Counted from the first letter of the stretch, positions 16,636-25,204 are shown. The stretch: DNA of 64,000 nucleotides from Draconibacterium orientale (GCF_000626635.1 NZ_CP007451.1:3826501-3890500), one strand, 5' to 3'. The notes: generated by a model from the sequence alone, not told the origin. Translations and numbers: made by a program.

Positions 16636-17590
16636 GCCTGTGGAGGTTGAAGATATCCAACCGATTCAGGAAACGTCAGATATTCATTTTATGGCGGCCA
16701 ATACGCAGCCTGTAAAACTGGATGATCTGCAAAAGAAGCATACAATTCCGGTATTTGCAAAAGACAACGAAAGCACCATCAGCCATCAGGAATTTATTGA
16801 AACAGTATCAATAGTTACTGAAAAAATATTTGGTGGTGAACAGATTTTAAAACCTGCGGTGAGGGTTTCACACCCCATAAAAGGTAGGGTTCCAACAGCT
16901 GTAGGGAAACCTGCCAAAGAGCTTCTGGAACATGAAAAAACCCTCTATTTTGAGCGCATAGCTTTTGCCATTGAAATACCCTCCATCAATGATAGAGTAG
17001 CTGAAAATGGCTTAAATTTAACCATAGGAGGTGTACGTGCTTACAACCTTGAAAACCTGTATTCCAAAAAATCTGAGGAAAGGTTTAAACTTTTTATCGG
17101 ATTTCAGAACAAGGTATGTACTAACCTTTGTATCAGTACCGATGGATTTAAATCGGATGTAAAAGTCAGAACAGTTGCGGAACTGGCCAATGCTGCATTT
17201 AACCTGATGGGGAATTTCAACGTCTACAAAGAGATTGAGAAGTTTTCGTCATTGCCACAGACGATGATTACCGAGCAGCAATTTGCACAGATTATCGGAC
17301 GGGCAAGGATGTTTCAGAATATGCCGTATAAACAACGGAAAGATATTCCTCAGTTTCCATTAATGGACAGTCAGGTGAATTTGGTAGTTAAGGACTACTA
17401 TTCCGATGAGTCTTTTTGCCGAAACGACATAGGGAATATCAACCTGTGGAAGTTATTTAACCTGTTTACAGGGGCTAATAAAATGAGCTACATTGATTCA
17501 TTTCTTGACAGAAATGTAGGTTGTCAACAGTTTGTCGGTGGATTAAATGAAGCTATTGGACTTAATCGGCATCATTGGTTTGTAAGCTGA
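16595..17590 (+). CDS. DUF3871 family protein
   Basis: 331 residues. The body (VSHPIKGRVPTAVGKPAKELL, TLYFERIAFAIEIPSI, LTIGGVRAYNLENLYSKK) matches the DUF3871 proteins common in Bacteroidetes mobile elements. No enzymatic motif is visible. ATG 16595 lies within the end of the ATPase gene in another frame, so the pair is translationally coupled. This points to a joint role in DNA recombination or replication. A 9-bp inverted repeat (TTGAACCAT / ATGGTTCAA, 17601-17639) follows and may terminate the operon. Confidence 0.88.
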   Translation: MENNNITLVRVNSKPVEVEDIQPIQETSDIHFMAANTQPVKLDDLQKKHTIPVFAKDNESTISHQEFIETVSIVTEKIFGGEQILKPAVRVSHPIKGRVPTAVGKPAKELLEHEKTLYFERIAFAIEIPSINDRVAENGLNLTIGGVRAYNLENLYSKKSEERFKLFIGFQNKVCTNLCISTDGFKSDVKVRTVAELANAAFNLMGNFNVYKEIEKFSSLPQTMITEQQFAQIIGRARMFQNMPYKQRKDIPQFPLMDSQVNLVVKDYYSDESFCRNDIGNINLWKLFNLFTGANKMSYIDSFLDRNVGCQQFVGGLNEAIGLNRHHWFVS

Positions 17591-17600
17591 TTTAAAAACG

Positions 17601-17639
17601 TTGAACCATTGTTCAAATATTTCTTGGATGATGGTTCAA
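17601..17639 (+). terminator. Inverted repeat, probable terminator
   Basis: TTGAACCAT ... ATGGTTCAA is a perfect 9-bp inverted repeat with a 21-nt loop, placed 10 bp after the DUF3871 stop. No long T run follows, so confidence is modest. Confidence 0.45.
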
Positions 17640-17721
17640 TATTTAGTTTTAATTTCATAAATTTAAAAATCAATTATTAACCTCAACACAATATTCGTGT
17701 TGACCTTAAAACTAAAATTCA

Positions 17722-18453
17722 ATGAAAAATTTTTTCTATTTACTTTTAACCGTTACTCTCTTTTCATGTGGAGGAGAAAGCTTGGAAGAAGGGTTTGAAG
17801 ATGCAAATGATAATGTATCGGAGAAACTTTTAAAACAAATTCGGATTGATTATGCAGATCCTTATGAAGACGACTACACTTATCAGTTTGGGTATGATGG
17901 AGACAATCGTTTGACAAGTGTTACAGACGGCGAAAATACCCGTTTCTTTAATTACGATTCAGATGGTAATCTAACAAGTATATCAGGATCAGATGAGCCA
18001 TTTGAAATGAGTGAACTTTATGAAGCACCTTATGATGCATTTGAAGAAGGAGACGTTTTAGAATACGATGATAAAGGTAATCCAATAAAAATCGAAGTAT
18101 ATGATGATGGAGACTATTACAATGATCCAGAAATCCTAGTTGGTGAAATTAGTTACGATCAAAAACCAAATCCATTCTTTTATACTTTAGAAGCAGGTGG
18201 GATTATTGATGTTCTGAATAACGTTGACTTAAATTTTAATTCATCATCTCCAACAATTGTAAAAGCGTATCGTTTATTGCCTTTTAACAATGTTAGAGGT
18301 ATGATATTCAGAAATTCCATGGATAATCAAATTGAAACCGAAGTTCAATATGAATCTGTTTATGATGAAGATGGTTATGCCACAAACACTACTATTCAAG
18401 TTCTTTCCGATTCTGATAATGAAACCGTCTATTTAACATACGTGTATCGCTGA
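17722..18453 (+). CDS. Lipoprotein with YD-repeat-like segments (cargo)
   Basis: 243 residues. A lipoprotein signal peptide with lipobox LFSC (Cys16) is followed by GG and an acidic stretch. Residues 50-80 contain YD-repeat-like text (YGDNRLTSV, NYDSDGNLTSI) as in RHS-type proteins, but no toxin domain or full repeat array follows. It is probably anchored in the outer membrane. Nothing relates it to replication or defence, so it is likely cargo. A CAACAC/GTGTTG hairpin lies at 17684-17702 just upstream. Confidence 0.75.
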   Translation: MKNFFYLLLTVTLFSCGGESLEEGFEDANDNVSEKLLKQIRIDYADPYEDDYTYQFGYDGDNRLTSVTDGENTRFFNYDSDGNLTSISGSDEPFEMSELYEAPYDAFEEGDVLEYDDKGNPIKIEVYDDGDYYNDPEILVGEISYDQKPNPFFYTLEAGGIIDVLNNVDLNFNSSSPTIVKAYRLLPFNNVRGMIFRNSMDNQIETEVQYESVYDEDGYATNTTIQVLSDSDNETVYLTYVYR

Positions 18454-18522
18454 TTATTCATTAGAATACTCAGTTAAAAATCGAGGTACTACCATAAAAC
18501 ATTACAAAAAAGTTTAAGCCTT

Positions 18523-18558
18523 ACAGCCTGTGTCTTTCAGATATAGGCTGTTTTTTTT
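18523..18558 (+). terminator. Terminator after the YD-repeat lipoprotein
   Basis: ACAGCCT ... AGGCTGT stem with a T8 run. A clear intrinsic terminator. Confidence 0.75.
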
Positions 18559-18670
18559 GCTCCTAAAGCATTGTGAAATTTGAACACTCCAAATACCTAC
18601 TACTATGATAACTGATTTATATAACAGTAGTTACAGAGAAAACTATTTATCAAAACTTAAATCATTAATC

Positions 18671-18973
18671 ATGAACACGAAACAATTAATAATTCACCTG
18701 ATTGGTGAGCAAATTCGTAATCAGGTGCTAATACTCGCTCTTGAGAAACTAGGATTTGATTGTACGAATTACACTTTAAACATAAGTGAAGTAGTTTTAA
18801 AGCTTGCTGGCTTTAATATCACTGCTGACAGACTGTATCAACGATATTTTGAGCTAATAGAAAAGGCAGTAGAAGACACCTCATATCATGACATGGATGA
18901 AAAACTGGCAAAGTGGTCAGAAATAATTTTTAACGAGCTACAGGATATTAAATTGAATGGACTTCCCCCTTGA
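18671..18973 (+). CDS. Small hypothetical protein
   Basis: About 100 residues from ATG 18671 (MNTKQLIIHLIGEQIRNQ); an in-frame ATG at 18605 would add 22 residues. All-helical by composition, with no recognised family, signal or membrane segment. It converges with the XRE gene on the other strand and ends at its edge. Confidence 0.6.
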   Translation: MNTKQLIIHLIGEQIRNQVLILALEKLGFDCTNYTLNISEVVLKLAGFNITADRLYQRYFELIEKAVEDTSYHDMDEKLAKWSEIIFNELQDIKLNGLPP

Positions 18974-19189
18974 TTAAACATTAACCAAATCTGATAATGA
19001 TACCTCCAATGCTTCACTTATTTTATACAGGGTGGAAATTGTGGGATTGGTTCTGCCAGCTTCTAACCTGGAAAGATTAGCTTTCTCAAAATTACAGATA
19101 GCAGCCAGATTCTGCTGTGAAACCCCTTTGGATTCACGCAATTCTCTGATTCTGTTACCAATTTTTTGTTGAAGCTGACTGATATTCAT
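18974..19189 (-). CDS. XRE-family repressor
   Basis: 71 residues, one Cro/C1-type HTH (GVSQQNLAAICNFEKANLSRLEAGRTNPTISTLYKISEAL). It is the only minus-strand gene in the element. Two near-identical dyad sites (19192-19209 and 19238-19255) lie between its start and the divergent lipoprotein gene, so it probably represses itself and that gene. Confidence 0.88.
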   Translation of the reverse strand: MNISQLQQKIGNRIRELRESKGVSQQNLAAICNFEKANLSRLEAGRTNPTISTLYKISEALEVSLSDLVNV

Positions 19190-19191
19190 TA

Positions 19192-19209
19192 GTTATCATT
19201 TCTGACAAC
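19192..19209. promoter_or_regulatory. Operator 1 of the XRE repressor (candidate)
   Basis: GTTATCATTTCTGACAAC is a dyad (GTTATCA / TGACAAC) directly upstream of the repressor start. It matches operator 2 at 16 of 18 bases. Confidence 0.6.
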
Positions 19210-19237
19210 TAATTTTTATTTTTATATTTGATAAGTG

Positions 19238-19255
19238 GTTATCATATATGACAAC
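19238..19255. promoter_or_regulatory. Operator 2 of the XRE repressor (candidate)
   Basis: GTTATCATATATGACAAC is the second copy of the dyad. It overlaps a TGATAA-gtgg-TTATCA hairpin. The 46-bp spacing between the two sites (about four helical turns) would allow cooperative binding. Confidence 0.6.
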
Positions 19256-19353
19256 TGTAAATAAAAACGTAAACCTTGAATTTTAATAATCCGACAAAAC
19301 AATCTCAAAATAATAACACACATCTCTTTTTCAGAAATATAAAATTAACTACG

Positions 19354-20141
19354 ATGAAAAAATAATTCTATTCTTAATTTCCAGTATTCTTTTGTTAGGA
19401 TGTTCGGATGATAGTACTAATCCTGAAGAACAGGACGTCTTTTCCGGTGACTCAGGAACTTTCATAGATGAAAGGGATGGTCACGAATATAAATGGGTAA
19501 AGATTGGTGAACAGATTTGGATGGCTGAAAACCTGAAATATCTGCCATTTACATATTTTACCCGTGAAGATCAGCCACTGACTGCTGCCTATTTCGTTTA
19601 CGATTATTTTGGAGCAAGCGTCGAAGAAGCAAAAGCAACTGACAACTTTGAAAAATATGGTGTGCTATACAATTACATGGCCACCCTTGAAGCCTGTCCA
19701 GAAGGCTGGCATGTCCCATCCGACAATGAATGGGAGCAACTTGCAGAATATATTAGTTCGCAGAACGAAGATTATTATAAATATGAAAGTGCATATGACG
19801 AGTCAGGAACTGCTGATGATTGGAAAGAAGTAGGAAAGCATTTGAAATCTAATAATGGTTGGGAGTTGCCATCCGGTTATTCTGATATTGAATCCAATGG
19901 GATAGATGAATTTGGTTTTACAGCCCTTCCTGCAGGGCACTACATACCAGATAATAACCATGATTTTTTAGGAGTTGGAACAAGTACAGAATTTTGGAGT
20001 TCTACGCAGGGCCAATCAGAAGGCATAGTAGTTCGGACTGGTGTATTTGCAAGGACACTTTCAAGCTATAGGCCTGATTTTGAAAGAAGATTAGTAGGTG
20101 TAAGTGGTACTTCATTAAGTATTCGATGCATAAAAGATTAA
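19354..20141 (+). CDS. FISUMP-domain lipoprotein with broken signal peptide frame
   Basis: The long frame (19392-20141) is a Fibrobacter-succinogenes-major-paralogous (FISUMP) domain protein: GHEYKWVKIGEQIWMAENLKY, CPEGWHVPSDNEWEQL, FGFTALPAGHY, STEFWSST, SLSIRCIKD. Its natural start is ATG 19354, but ATG AAA AAA TAA stops at codon 4. One extra A in the A6 run at 19357-19362 would give a perfect lipoprotein signal, MKKIILFLISSILLLGC. So one base is missing, by mutation or assembly error. The role of FISUMP proteins is unknown; it is probably surface-exposed cargo. Confidence 0.75.
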
Positions 20142-20244
20142 TAAAAACCAAAAGCGTTAGCTTGAACCTTCAAATTGAGCTACAGTTCCACGCTAAAAAA
20201 ATATAAACATCATTTAGGAACTGAATGAACTAAACCTTATTATT

Positions 20245-20457
20245 ATGAGTGATGATTTTAACACTGGATCTGTAACATTGTTTATGTGGCTATTGACAAT
20301 TGCAATAAGCATTGGTGCTGGAGTCTTAACATGGAACTGGATTGAACCAGATAATTTCTGGGGATTTTTTGGATTTCTTTTTGCTTGGGGAATATTGTCA
20401 AAAATTGGACATCTTATTGTATTTGGATTGTTTGCAGCATTATTTGGACGTAGTTAA
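20245..20457 (+). CDS. Small membrane protein
   Basis: 70 residues with two hydrophobic segments (about 10-30 and 37-66, Trp- and Gly-rich). No family recognised. It lies 15 bp before the next lipoprotein gene and so is probably in one operon with it. Confidence 0.65.
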   Translation: MSDDFNTGSVTLFMWLLTIAISIGAGVLTWNWIEPDNFWGFFGFLFAWGILSKIGHLIVFGLFAALFGRS

Positions 20458-20471
20458 TAAATAATCAAACC

Positions 20472-21047
20472 ATGAAATATTCAATTTTAATCTTAATAAT
20501 TATTCTCATATCGTCATGTACTTACGAGAATAAGAAAATAACATCTGAACCATTCAAAATTAATACTCCAACAACAACATTGAAGGATTCAATTATTGAA
20601 GAAAATTTGGTTAAGCAATTAACCGAATTCATGACCGCATTTATTGATGGACAAGCGGATACTGCGATATCATATATGTATACTGGGATGTTTGATTACT
20701 TGAAAAAAGAGTTTCCAGAGGAATATAGTCCTGAATTAGTAAAAGAGATGTTGTGTGCTCCGATTAAACAGTTAAAAAAGTTAAATGAAGAAAAGGATAT
20801 GACTTTTGAGTTTGAGATAGGTGAGATTACTAGAAGAATAAATTATAATGATGATAAAGTTTTTACGATTGTAGTAAGTATTATTACAAGAAATGGTTTT
20901 GATGAAGTATCCATGGGAGATGAAATTATTGCAATAAGTAATGATAACGGAATTAATTGGAAATTTATGCAGCTTAATAAGGAAACTAGTCCGCAAGTTC
21001 TAGAGTTAGAATATCCAGAATCTATAATAAATAAAATTATTCATTGA
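20472..21047 (+). CDS. Lipoprotein, function unknown
   Basis: 191 residues. Signal peptide with lipobox LISSC (Cys16). The mature part (EENLVKQLTEFMTAFIDGQADTAISYMY) resembles NTF2-like or DUF-type lipid-anchored proteins with a long first helix, but I do not recognise a named family. It is followed within 5 bp by the broken membrane gene. Confidence 0.7.
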   Translation: MKYSILILIIILISSCTYENKKITSEPFKINTPTTTLKDSIIEENLVKQLTEFMTAFIDGQADTAISYMYTGMFDYLKKEFPEEYSPELVKEMLCAPIKQLKKLNEEKDMTFEFEIGEITRRINYNDDKVFTIVVSIITRNGFDEVSMGDEIIAISNDNGINWKFMQLNKETSPQVLELEYPESIINKIIH

Positions 21048-21051
21048 GTTT

Positions 21052-21250
21052 ATGGGGTACTATAAAAGAGAATTGGGAAAGGATATCAACATTTTCATTT
21101 GGCTTTAAGCATATTAGCATCAATAATTATTATTCCATCCATTGAAGATTTTGATGAGTTGGATTTATATTGATTCCTATTACCTTTATAGTATACTGGT
21201 TGATTGTTTTGGTCGTAATCTGGATTATTAAAGGATTTAGAAAATCATGA
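21052..21250 (+). pseudogene. Small two-TM membrane protein, two single-base lesions
   Basis: Reading three frames in turn gives a coherent protein of about 66 residues: MGYYKRELGKDINIFIW, then ALSILASIIIIPSIEDFDELDLY, then LIPITFIVYWLIVLVVIW and a basic tail. One missing G near 21101 and one missing T near 21170 explain both breaks. The final frame's TGA overlaps the next ATG as ATGA, which supports its having been a real operon member. Either a pseudogene or assembly errors. Confidence 0.6.
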
Positions 21251-21915
21251 GAAGTGTAAACAATTATGAATTTTGGAAAAGCCACCTCAACTGGTTCATC
21301 CCATTCATATCAGAATTATACCCATTAACCAAATTCCAATTGCTGCAATACGAAGATATTCTGGATTGGAGCAGAGTTGCAATCAATCAATTTATAACGT
21401 GGGATAAAGAATCGTCAGATTATTTCCAAACGAGAATAGAAAATGCGCATGTTGTTGAGCCAAGGATAGTTGGTTACATGGATAGTAATGATCACTACAT
21501 TGTTAGAAATATCAATTTAATTAGCTGGAACCCGGAATATCATGAAGCTATACAGAATAATGAAATTGTCAAAAGCAAAGAGATCTGGAAACAAATTCAC
21601 TTTGGACATTACAAAATACCTAATAATGCGGAAGACAAACTAACCTTGCTTTTCAATAAATTTGACTGCGAAATAAATTATGACGACAATACCTTTGAGC
21701 GTTTTCCCATACCAACAAAACTTATTGAGGAAGATTTTGAATCTGTAGATTGGGAAAGACTTTCAGGTTATTGGGGATTATGGTGGTCCTTTGAGTTACT
21801 ACAAAAATTTGAAAACTACTGGGTAACGGAGAAATTAATAGAGAATCATACTGTATTTAACTACTGCCTGAAGGATGATTTGAATGATGAGTTTATTGAA
21901 ATGGTGTTGAACTGA
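21247..21915 (+). CDS. Hypothetical protein at the element's right end
   Basis: 222 residues, very rich in Trp and aromatic residues, soluble, no family recognised. Start ATG 21247 overlaps the stop of the preceding membrane gene. It is the last gene before attR. Confidence 0.65.
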   Translation: MRSVNNYEFWKSHLNWFIPFISELYPLTKFQLLQYEDILDWSRVAINQFITWDKESSDYFQTRIENAHVVEPRIVGYMDSNDHYIVRNINLISWNPEYHEAIQNNEIVKSKEIWKQIHFGHYKIPNNAEDKLTLLFNKFDCEINYDDNTFERFPIPTKLIEEDFESVDWERLSGYWGLWWSFELLQKFENYWVTEKLIENHTVFNYCLKDDLNDEFIEMVLN

Positions 21916-22040
21916 AAGAATCTTTTTGTATTTCAAAATCCATAGGTCTGAATCAGCGTTAATATCCAGATCGAAGTAGATTTTACTATGAGGTAGGAGA
22001 GAGGTAAAGGTTGTAGACTGATATTACTTTTTTGATAAAT

Positions 22041-22061
22041 TGTTTCAACTATGTTTCAACC
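22041..22061 (+). repeat. Right arm-type integrase site (candidate)
   Basis: Identical 21-base copy of 209-229 (two GTTTCAAC octamers separated by TAT), lying 54 bp inside the right core repeat. Confidence 0.6.
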
Positions 22062-22073
22062 GGTATAAAAAAT

Positions 22074-22105
22074 AAAGGGAGCTAGATCTTGTCTAACTCC
22101 CTTTT
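22074..22105 (-). terminator. Element-borne terminator of the tRNA operon
   Basis: GGGAG-c-TAGA ... TCTA-a-CTCCC forms a strong hairpin. On the minus strand it is followed by a T-rich run. It lies inside the element, so after integration the element supplies the terminator for the tRNA-Ser/tRNA-Pro transcript. Confidence 0.65.
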
Positions 22106-22114
22106 AATCACTTG

Positions 22115-22159
22115 GTCGGGATACCAGGATTCGAACCTGGGACCCCCTGCTCCCAAAGC
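22115..22159. repeat. attR: 45-bp core within tRNA-Pro
   Basis: Exact copy of 49-93, covering the tRNA-Pro gene from the anticodon loop to its 3' end. Together they delimit an insertion of about 22 kb. Confidence 0.93.
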
Positions 22160-22190
22160 AGGTGCGCTAACCGGACTGCGCTACATCCCG
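22117..22190 (-). tRNA. tRNA-Pro(TGG)
   Basis: Complete cloverleaf on the minus strand: acceptor CGGGATG / TATCCCG, anticodon stem CCTGC / GCAGG around TTTGGGA (anticodon TGG), T arm CCAGG-TTCGAAT-CCTGG, discriminator A. The next three bases encode CCA, which the left remnant lacks (CGA there). It is the integration target of the element. Confidence 0.95.
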
Positions 22191-22201
22191 AATTTATTTA
22201 T

Positions 22202-22291
<90 letters not shown>

Positions 22292-22694
22292 AAAAGATGA
22301 TTAAAGTGCTAAATCTCCCTCGCCTCTCAGCGTTGGTATTTAAAACTTAATCAGTTTTTAAAAAGAACGTCGTTGCTTTGTTAAAGCGTGTGCAAAAGTA
22401 GAAATTGTTTTTACATTGGCAAAGAAAAATGAAAAAAAATGCCAAAAAAAATCGAATTCCTGTTTTATCGTGTAAACGAATGACGGTAGGGGATTGAGCC
22501 GTTTAAACTTTAACTTTTCGAGCATCTTTTTATGTGGTTAAAAACCAGATAGTTTCATTGAGTGGTTCTGGAAAGTTGATAGATGGCTTATGAAAATGGA
22601 GCAATTTGTTTAATATTTTGTTTTTATAGTTTAAACAAAATAGTTTTTGGTCTGTTTATTAACTCGTAGAAACTAGAAACTAGAAACAAAAATT
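22292..22694. other. Intergenic region between tRNA-Ser and folE
   Basis: About 400 bp. It contains the tRNA promoter at 22393-22423, a short tandem repeat (GAAACTA, 22669-22689) and otherwise A+T-rich sequence with no gene. Confidence 0.7.
22393..22423 (-). promoter_or_regulatory. Promoter of the tRNA-Ser/tRNA-Pro operon
   Basis: On the minus strand: TTTG (22423-22420), a 19-bp spacer and TACTTTTG (22400-22393), a perfect -33/-7 pair for the Bacteroidetes primary sigma factor. Confidence 0.8.
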
Positions 22695-23408
22695 ATGAGT
22701 TACAGGGAAGAAATAATATTTACCAATACCGGAACTGGTAAGAATGGTAAAACAAACGGACATAATAAGCATGAGACCATAGGCGATAATCATATTGCAA
22801 CCTCAATTGATACTCCAATGCGCGATGACGCTTTCGAGCTAAGCGATGAACAAAAAATGGAAATTATTGAAGACAAGTTCCGCGATATAATGGAAACCAT
22901 GGGGCTCGATTTAAACGATGATAGTTTAAGTGGAACGCCACATCGTGTTGCCAAAATGTTCGTGAAGGAGATATTTAGTGGACTCAATCCTGCCAATAAA
23001 CCTAAAGTATCTGTTTTTGACAATAAATTTAAATACGGCGAAATGTTGGTGGAAAAGAACATCAACATGAATTCCACTTGCGAGCATCATTTTCTACCGA
23101 TAGTAGGAAAAGCACACGTGGCTTACATTTCGTCGGGCGAAGTGATCGGCTTGAGCAAAATTAACCGTATTGTTGATTATTTTGCACGTCGTCCGCAGGT
23201 ACAGGAACGTTTAACTGTGCAAATTGCCAACGAGCTAAAATCAATACTTAAAACCGATGATGTGGCCGTTGTGATCGATGCCAAACACATGTGTGTATCG
23301 TCGCGCGGAATTCAGGATGAAAGCAGCAGTACCGTTACTGCCGAGTATTCCGGTAAATTCAAAGACAAAAGTGTTCGCGAAGAGTTCCTGAAATATGTAG
23401 AGCTTTAA
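22695..23408 (+). CDS. folE: GTP cyclohydrolase I
   Basis: Converts GTP to dihydroneopterin triphosphate, the first step of folate/pterin synthesis. 237 residues with a poorly conserved 45-residue N-terminal extension. Zinc ligands Cys129, His132 and Cys200 are visible in STCEHHFLP and KHMCVSSRG; SGTPHRVAKM and GLSKINRIV are family blocks. Its last four bases overlap the convergent PQQ-lipoprotein gene. Confidence 0.97.
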   Translation: MSYREEIIFTNTGTGKNGKTNGHNKHETIGDNHIATSIDTPMRDDAFELSDEQKMEIIEDKFRDIMETMGLDLNDDSLSGTPHRVAKMFVKEIFSGLNPANKPKVSVFDNKFKYGEMLVEKNINMNSTCEHHFLPIVGKAHVAYISSGEVIGLSKINRIVDYFARRPQVQERLTVQIANELKSILKTDDVAVVIDAKHMCVSSRGIQDESSSTVTAEYSGKFKDKSVREEFLKYVEL

Positions 23409-24652
23409 GCCTTTTCCTTTATATCGAAAGCCATTAGCACCTCCCCGTGGCGCTGGTATAAAATCCCGTTTTTAATTATCGGGTGCGAAAAATGCTCTTT
23501 TGTACCGCGAGAGATTTTAAAATCGCTGACTGGCTTCATTTTTCCGGCATTATCGAAAGCTACCAACGATAATGTTCCGTTTTGGCCGTAATAATACAAC
23601 ATATCGTCGGCTGCAATTACAGCGCCCCAACCCAATTTCAGCGAGTCGCTTAGTTCGCCACTTATTGCATCAATGCTTCTGAAAAACTTTTTAGATGTTG
23701 CACTTCCGTACAAATGGTCGTCAATTTTTACAATGCCGCCCATATAACTGTCGAAACCTGTATTGCGCCACACTTCTTGAATGGCCGTTCCATCTTCCGA
23801 GAGTTGAAGTTTTACACCGCAATTTCCATCTCCGGCGGCGTAGTAAATGTAACCTGAGTCGTAAATAACACAGTTGCTATGTGTATCGCCCATGCCCGGC
23901 TGACGTTTATCGATCGGAACATTATCCTGTGCATGTGTCCACAACAATTCACCTGTCTCAGCATCAAAACCCATCATATTATAAGCAGAGAAAGTAACGA
24001 AGATGTGGCGTGTTGGTAGTTTGATCAGTGTTCCGGGATTATACGCCGATCGTTCGCTATGTCCGGCATTACTCCACAGTAATTCTCCTGAAAAACGGTT
24101 TAACCCAACCACATTATACTCTTTTCCTCCGGGTGTCCAGAAAACTTTGTCGCCATCAATTACAGGCGCTTCCGAGTGCCCGAAACGTGGGTAAATACCA
24201 TTAAAATCTTCCACAAATCGTTTTTCCCAAACCAGCTCTCCGTTCGAGCGTTTCAGGCAAAACAAATTTCCCATTCCCGATCCTACATAAATCAAATCGC
24301 CGACAACAGTCGGTTGCGAGCGCGATCCAGGATAACTGCTTACCCATTCTTTGCCGAGCGAAACTTCCCATTTTTTCTGCCCGTTTAAATAGATGCAGAA
24401 CAGCGTGGCAGTGCTGTCGATCGCTCCTGTTATAAAAATTTCATTGTCGGTTATTGTTGGCGTGCCAAAACCATCTCCAATTCCTTCGACATACCACAGT
24501 TCGGCAGGTCCTTCTTCCGGCCATTCTTTTAAAAGGTTTGACTCGTTAAAAATCCCTTTTCGGTCTTCGCCGCGCCACTGGTAAATTTCGGTTTTGTTCG
24601 AACCACATGAAAAAGCAATTAGGCCGATGAAAAGCAGGTACAAATTCTTCAT
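23405..24652 (-). CDS. PQQ-like beta-propeller lipoprotein
   Basis: 415 residues. Lipoprotein signal with lipobox AFSC (Cys16) followed by repeated WxxxxG/TGE-L-W propeller blades (SNGELVWEKRF, FSGELLWSNAG, ETGELLWTHAQ). It resembles BamB-like/PQQ-binding-like proteins but lacks signs of a dehydrogenase active site. Probably lipid-anchored and periplasm-facing. It ends convergently with folE. Confidence 0.88.
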   Translation of the reverse strand: MKNLYLLFIGLIAFSCGSNKTEIYQWRGEDRKGIFNESNLLKEWPEEGPAELWYVEGIGDGFGTPTITDNEIFITGAIDSTATLFCIYLNGQKKWEVSLGKEWVSSYPGSRSQPTVVGDLIYVGSGMGNLFCLKRSNGELVWEKRFVEDFNGIYPRFGHSEAPVIDGDKVFWTPGGKEYNVVGLNRFSGELLWSNAGHSERSAYNPGTLIKLPTRHIFVTFSAYNMMGFDAETGELLWTHAQDNVPIDKRQPGMGDTHSNCVIYDSGYIYYAAGDGNCGVKLQLSEDGTAIQEVWRNTGFDSYMGGIVKIDDHLYGSATSKKFFRSIDAISGELSDSLKLGWGAVIAADDMLYYYGQNGTLSLVAFDNAGKMKPVSDFKISRGTKEHFSHPIIKNGILYQRHGEVLMAFDIKEKA

Positions 24653-24730
24653 AACAGTTATTTCGGTTTTTTAGAAATAAAAGTAGAAGTAAGTGCCAAA
24701 TAATTACAGTTTTATGACGAAATTTTAGGC

Positions 24731-25204
24731 TTATCCCGCTAAATACTTTTCCTGCATTGCAATAACTGATTTATGAAAATCAGGAAATCTTTTCCAAAGA
24801 TTTTTATCACAATCTATTAGCTGCTTGCACTGAATACACGAATCGTACTGTTTATCGATGGCACACGCCCGAACCGTACAATTGGAAAGAAGAACACCGG
24901 CCGGCTTATCGGAATTTTTACAGCCGAAACAAAAAATCTTTTCGGCATCGAATGCTATTCCATACTGTTCCTCTATTTGCCACTCGGCATAAACTTTTTT
25001 CTTTAGTTCCACATCATTTTTCTCTGAAGCTTCCAGAAATTGGCAATCGGCAGGGCAGGTGTAGCCACAGTAATTCAGTTTTTTCGGGTTGGGAAGTTCA
25101 TCCTGTGGAAAAGTAAAGGCAGAAAGTTTGCCCGAAAGTAAAATGGCACAGCCCGTTACTGAACTGTTTCGGATAAACTGCCGACGGTTGGATTGATTGG
25201 TCAT
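24731..25204 (-). CDS. DUF3795 Cys-rich protein with Tat signal
   Basis: 157 residues from ATG 25204 (MTNQSNRRQF); a longer frame from 25243 is less likely. SNRRQFIRNSSVTGCAILL is a Tat-type signal peptide. The mature part has ten-odd Cys in DUF3795-type pairs (YCGYTCPADCQF, IFCFGCKN, CTVRACA, CIQCKQLIDCDKN), suggesting a metal or iron-sulfur site. Function unknown. Confidence 0.82.
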   Translation of the reverse strand: MTNQSNRRQFIRNSSVTGCAILLSGKLSAFTFPQDELPNPKKLNYCGYTCPADCQFLEASEKNDVELKKKVYAEWQIEEQYGIAFDAEKIFCFGCKNSDKPAGVLLSNCTVRACAIDKQYDSCIQCKQLIDCDKNLWKRFPDFHKSVIAMQEKYLAG

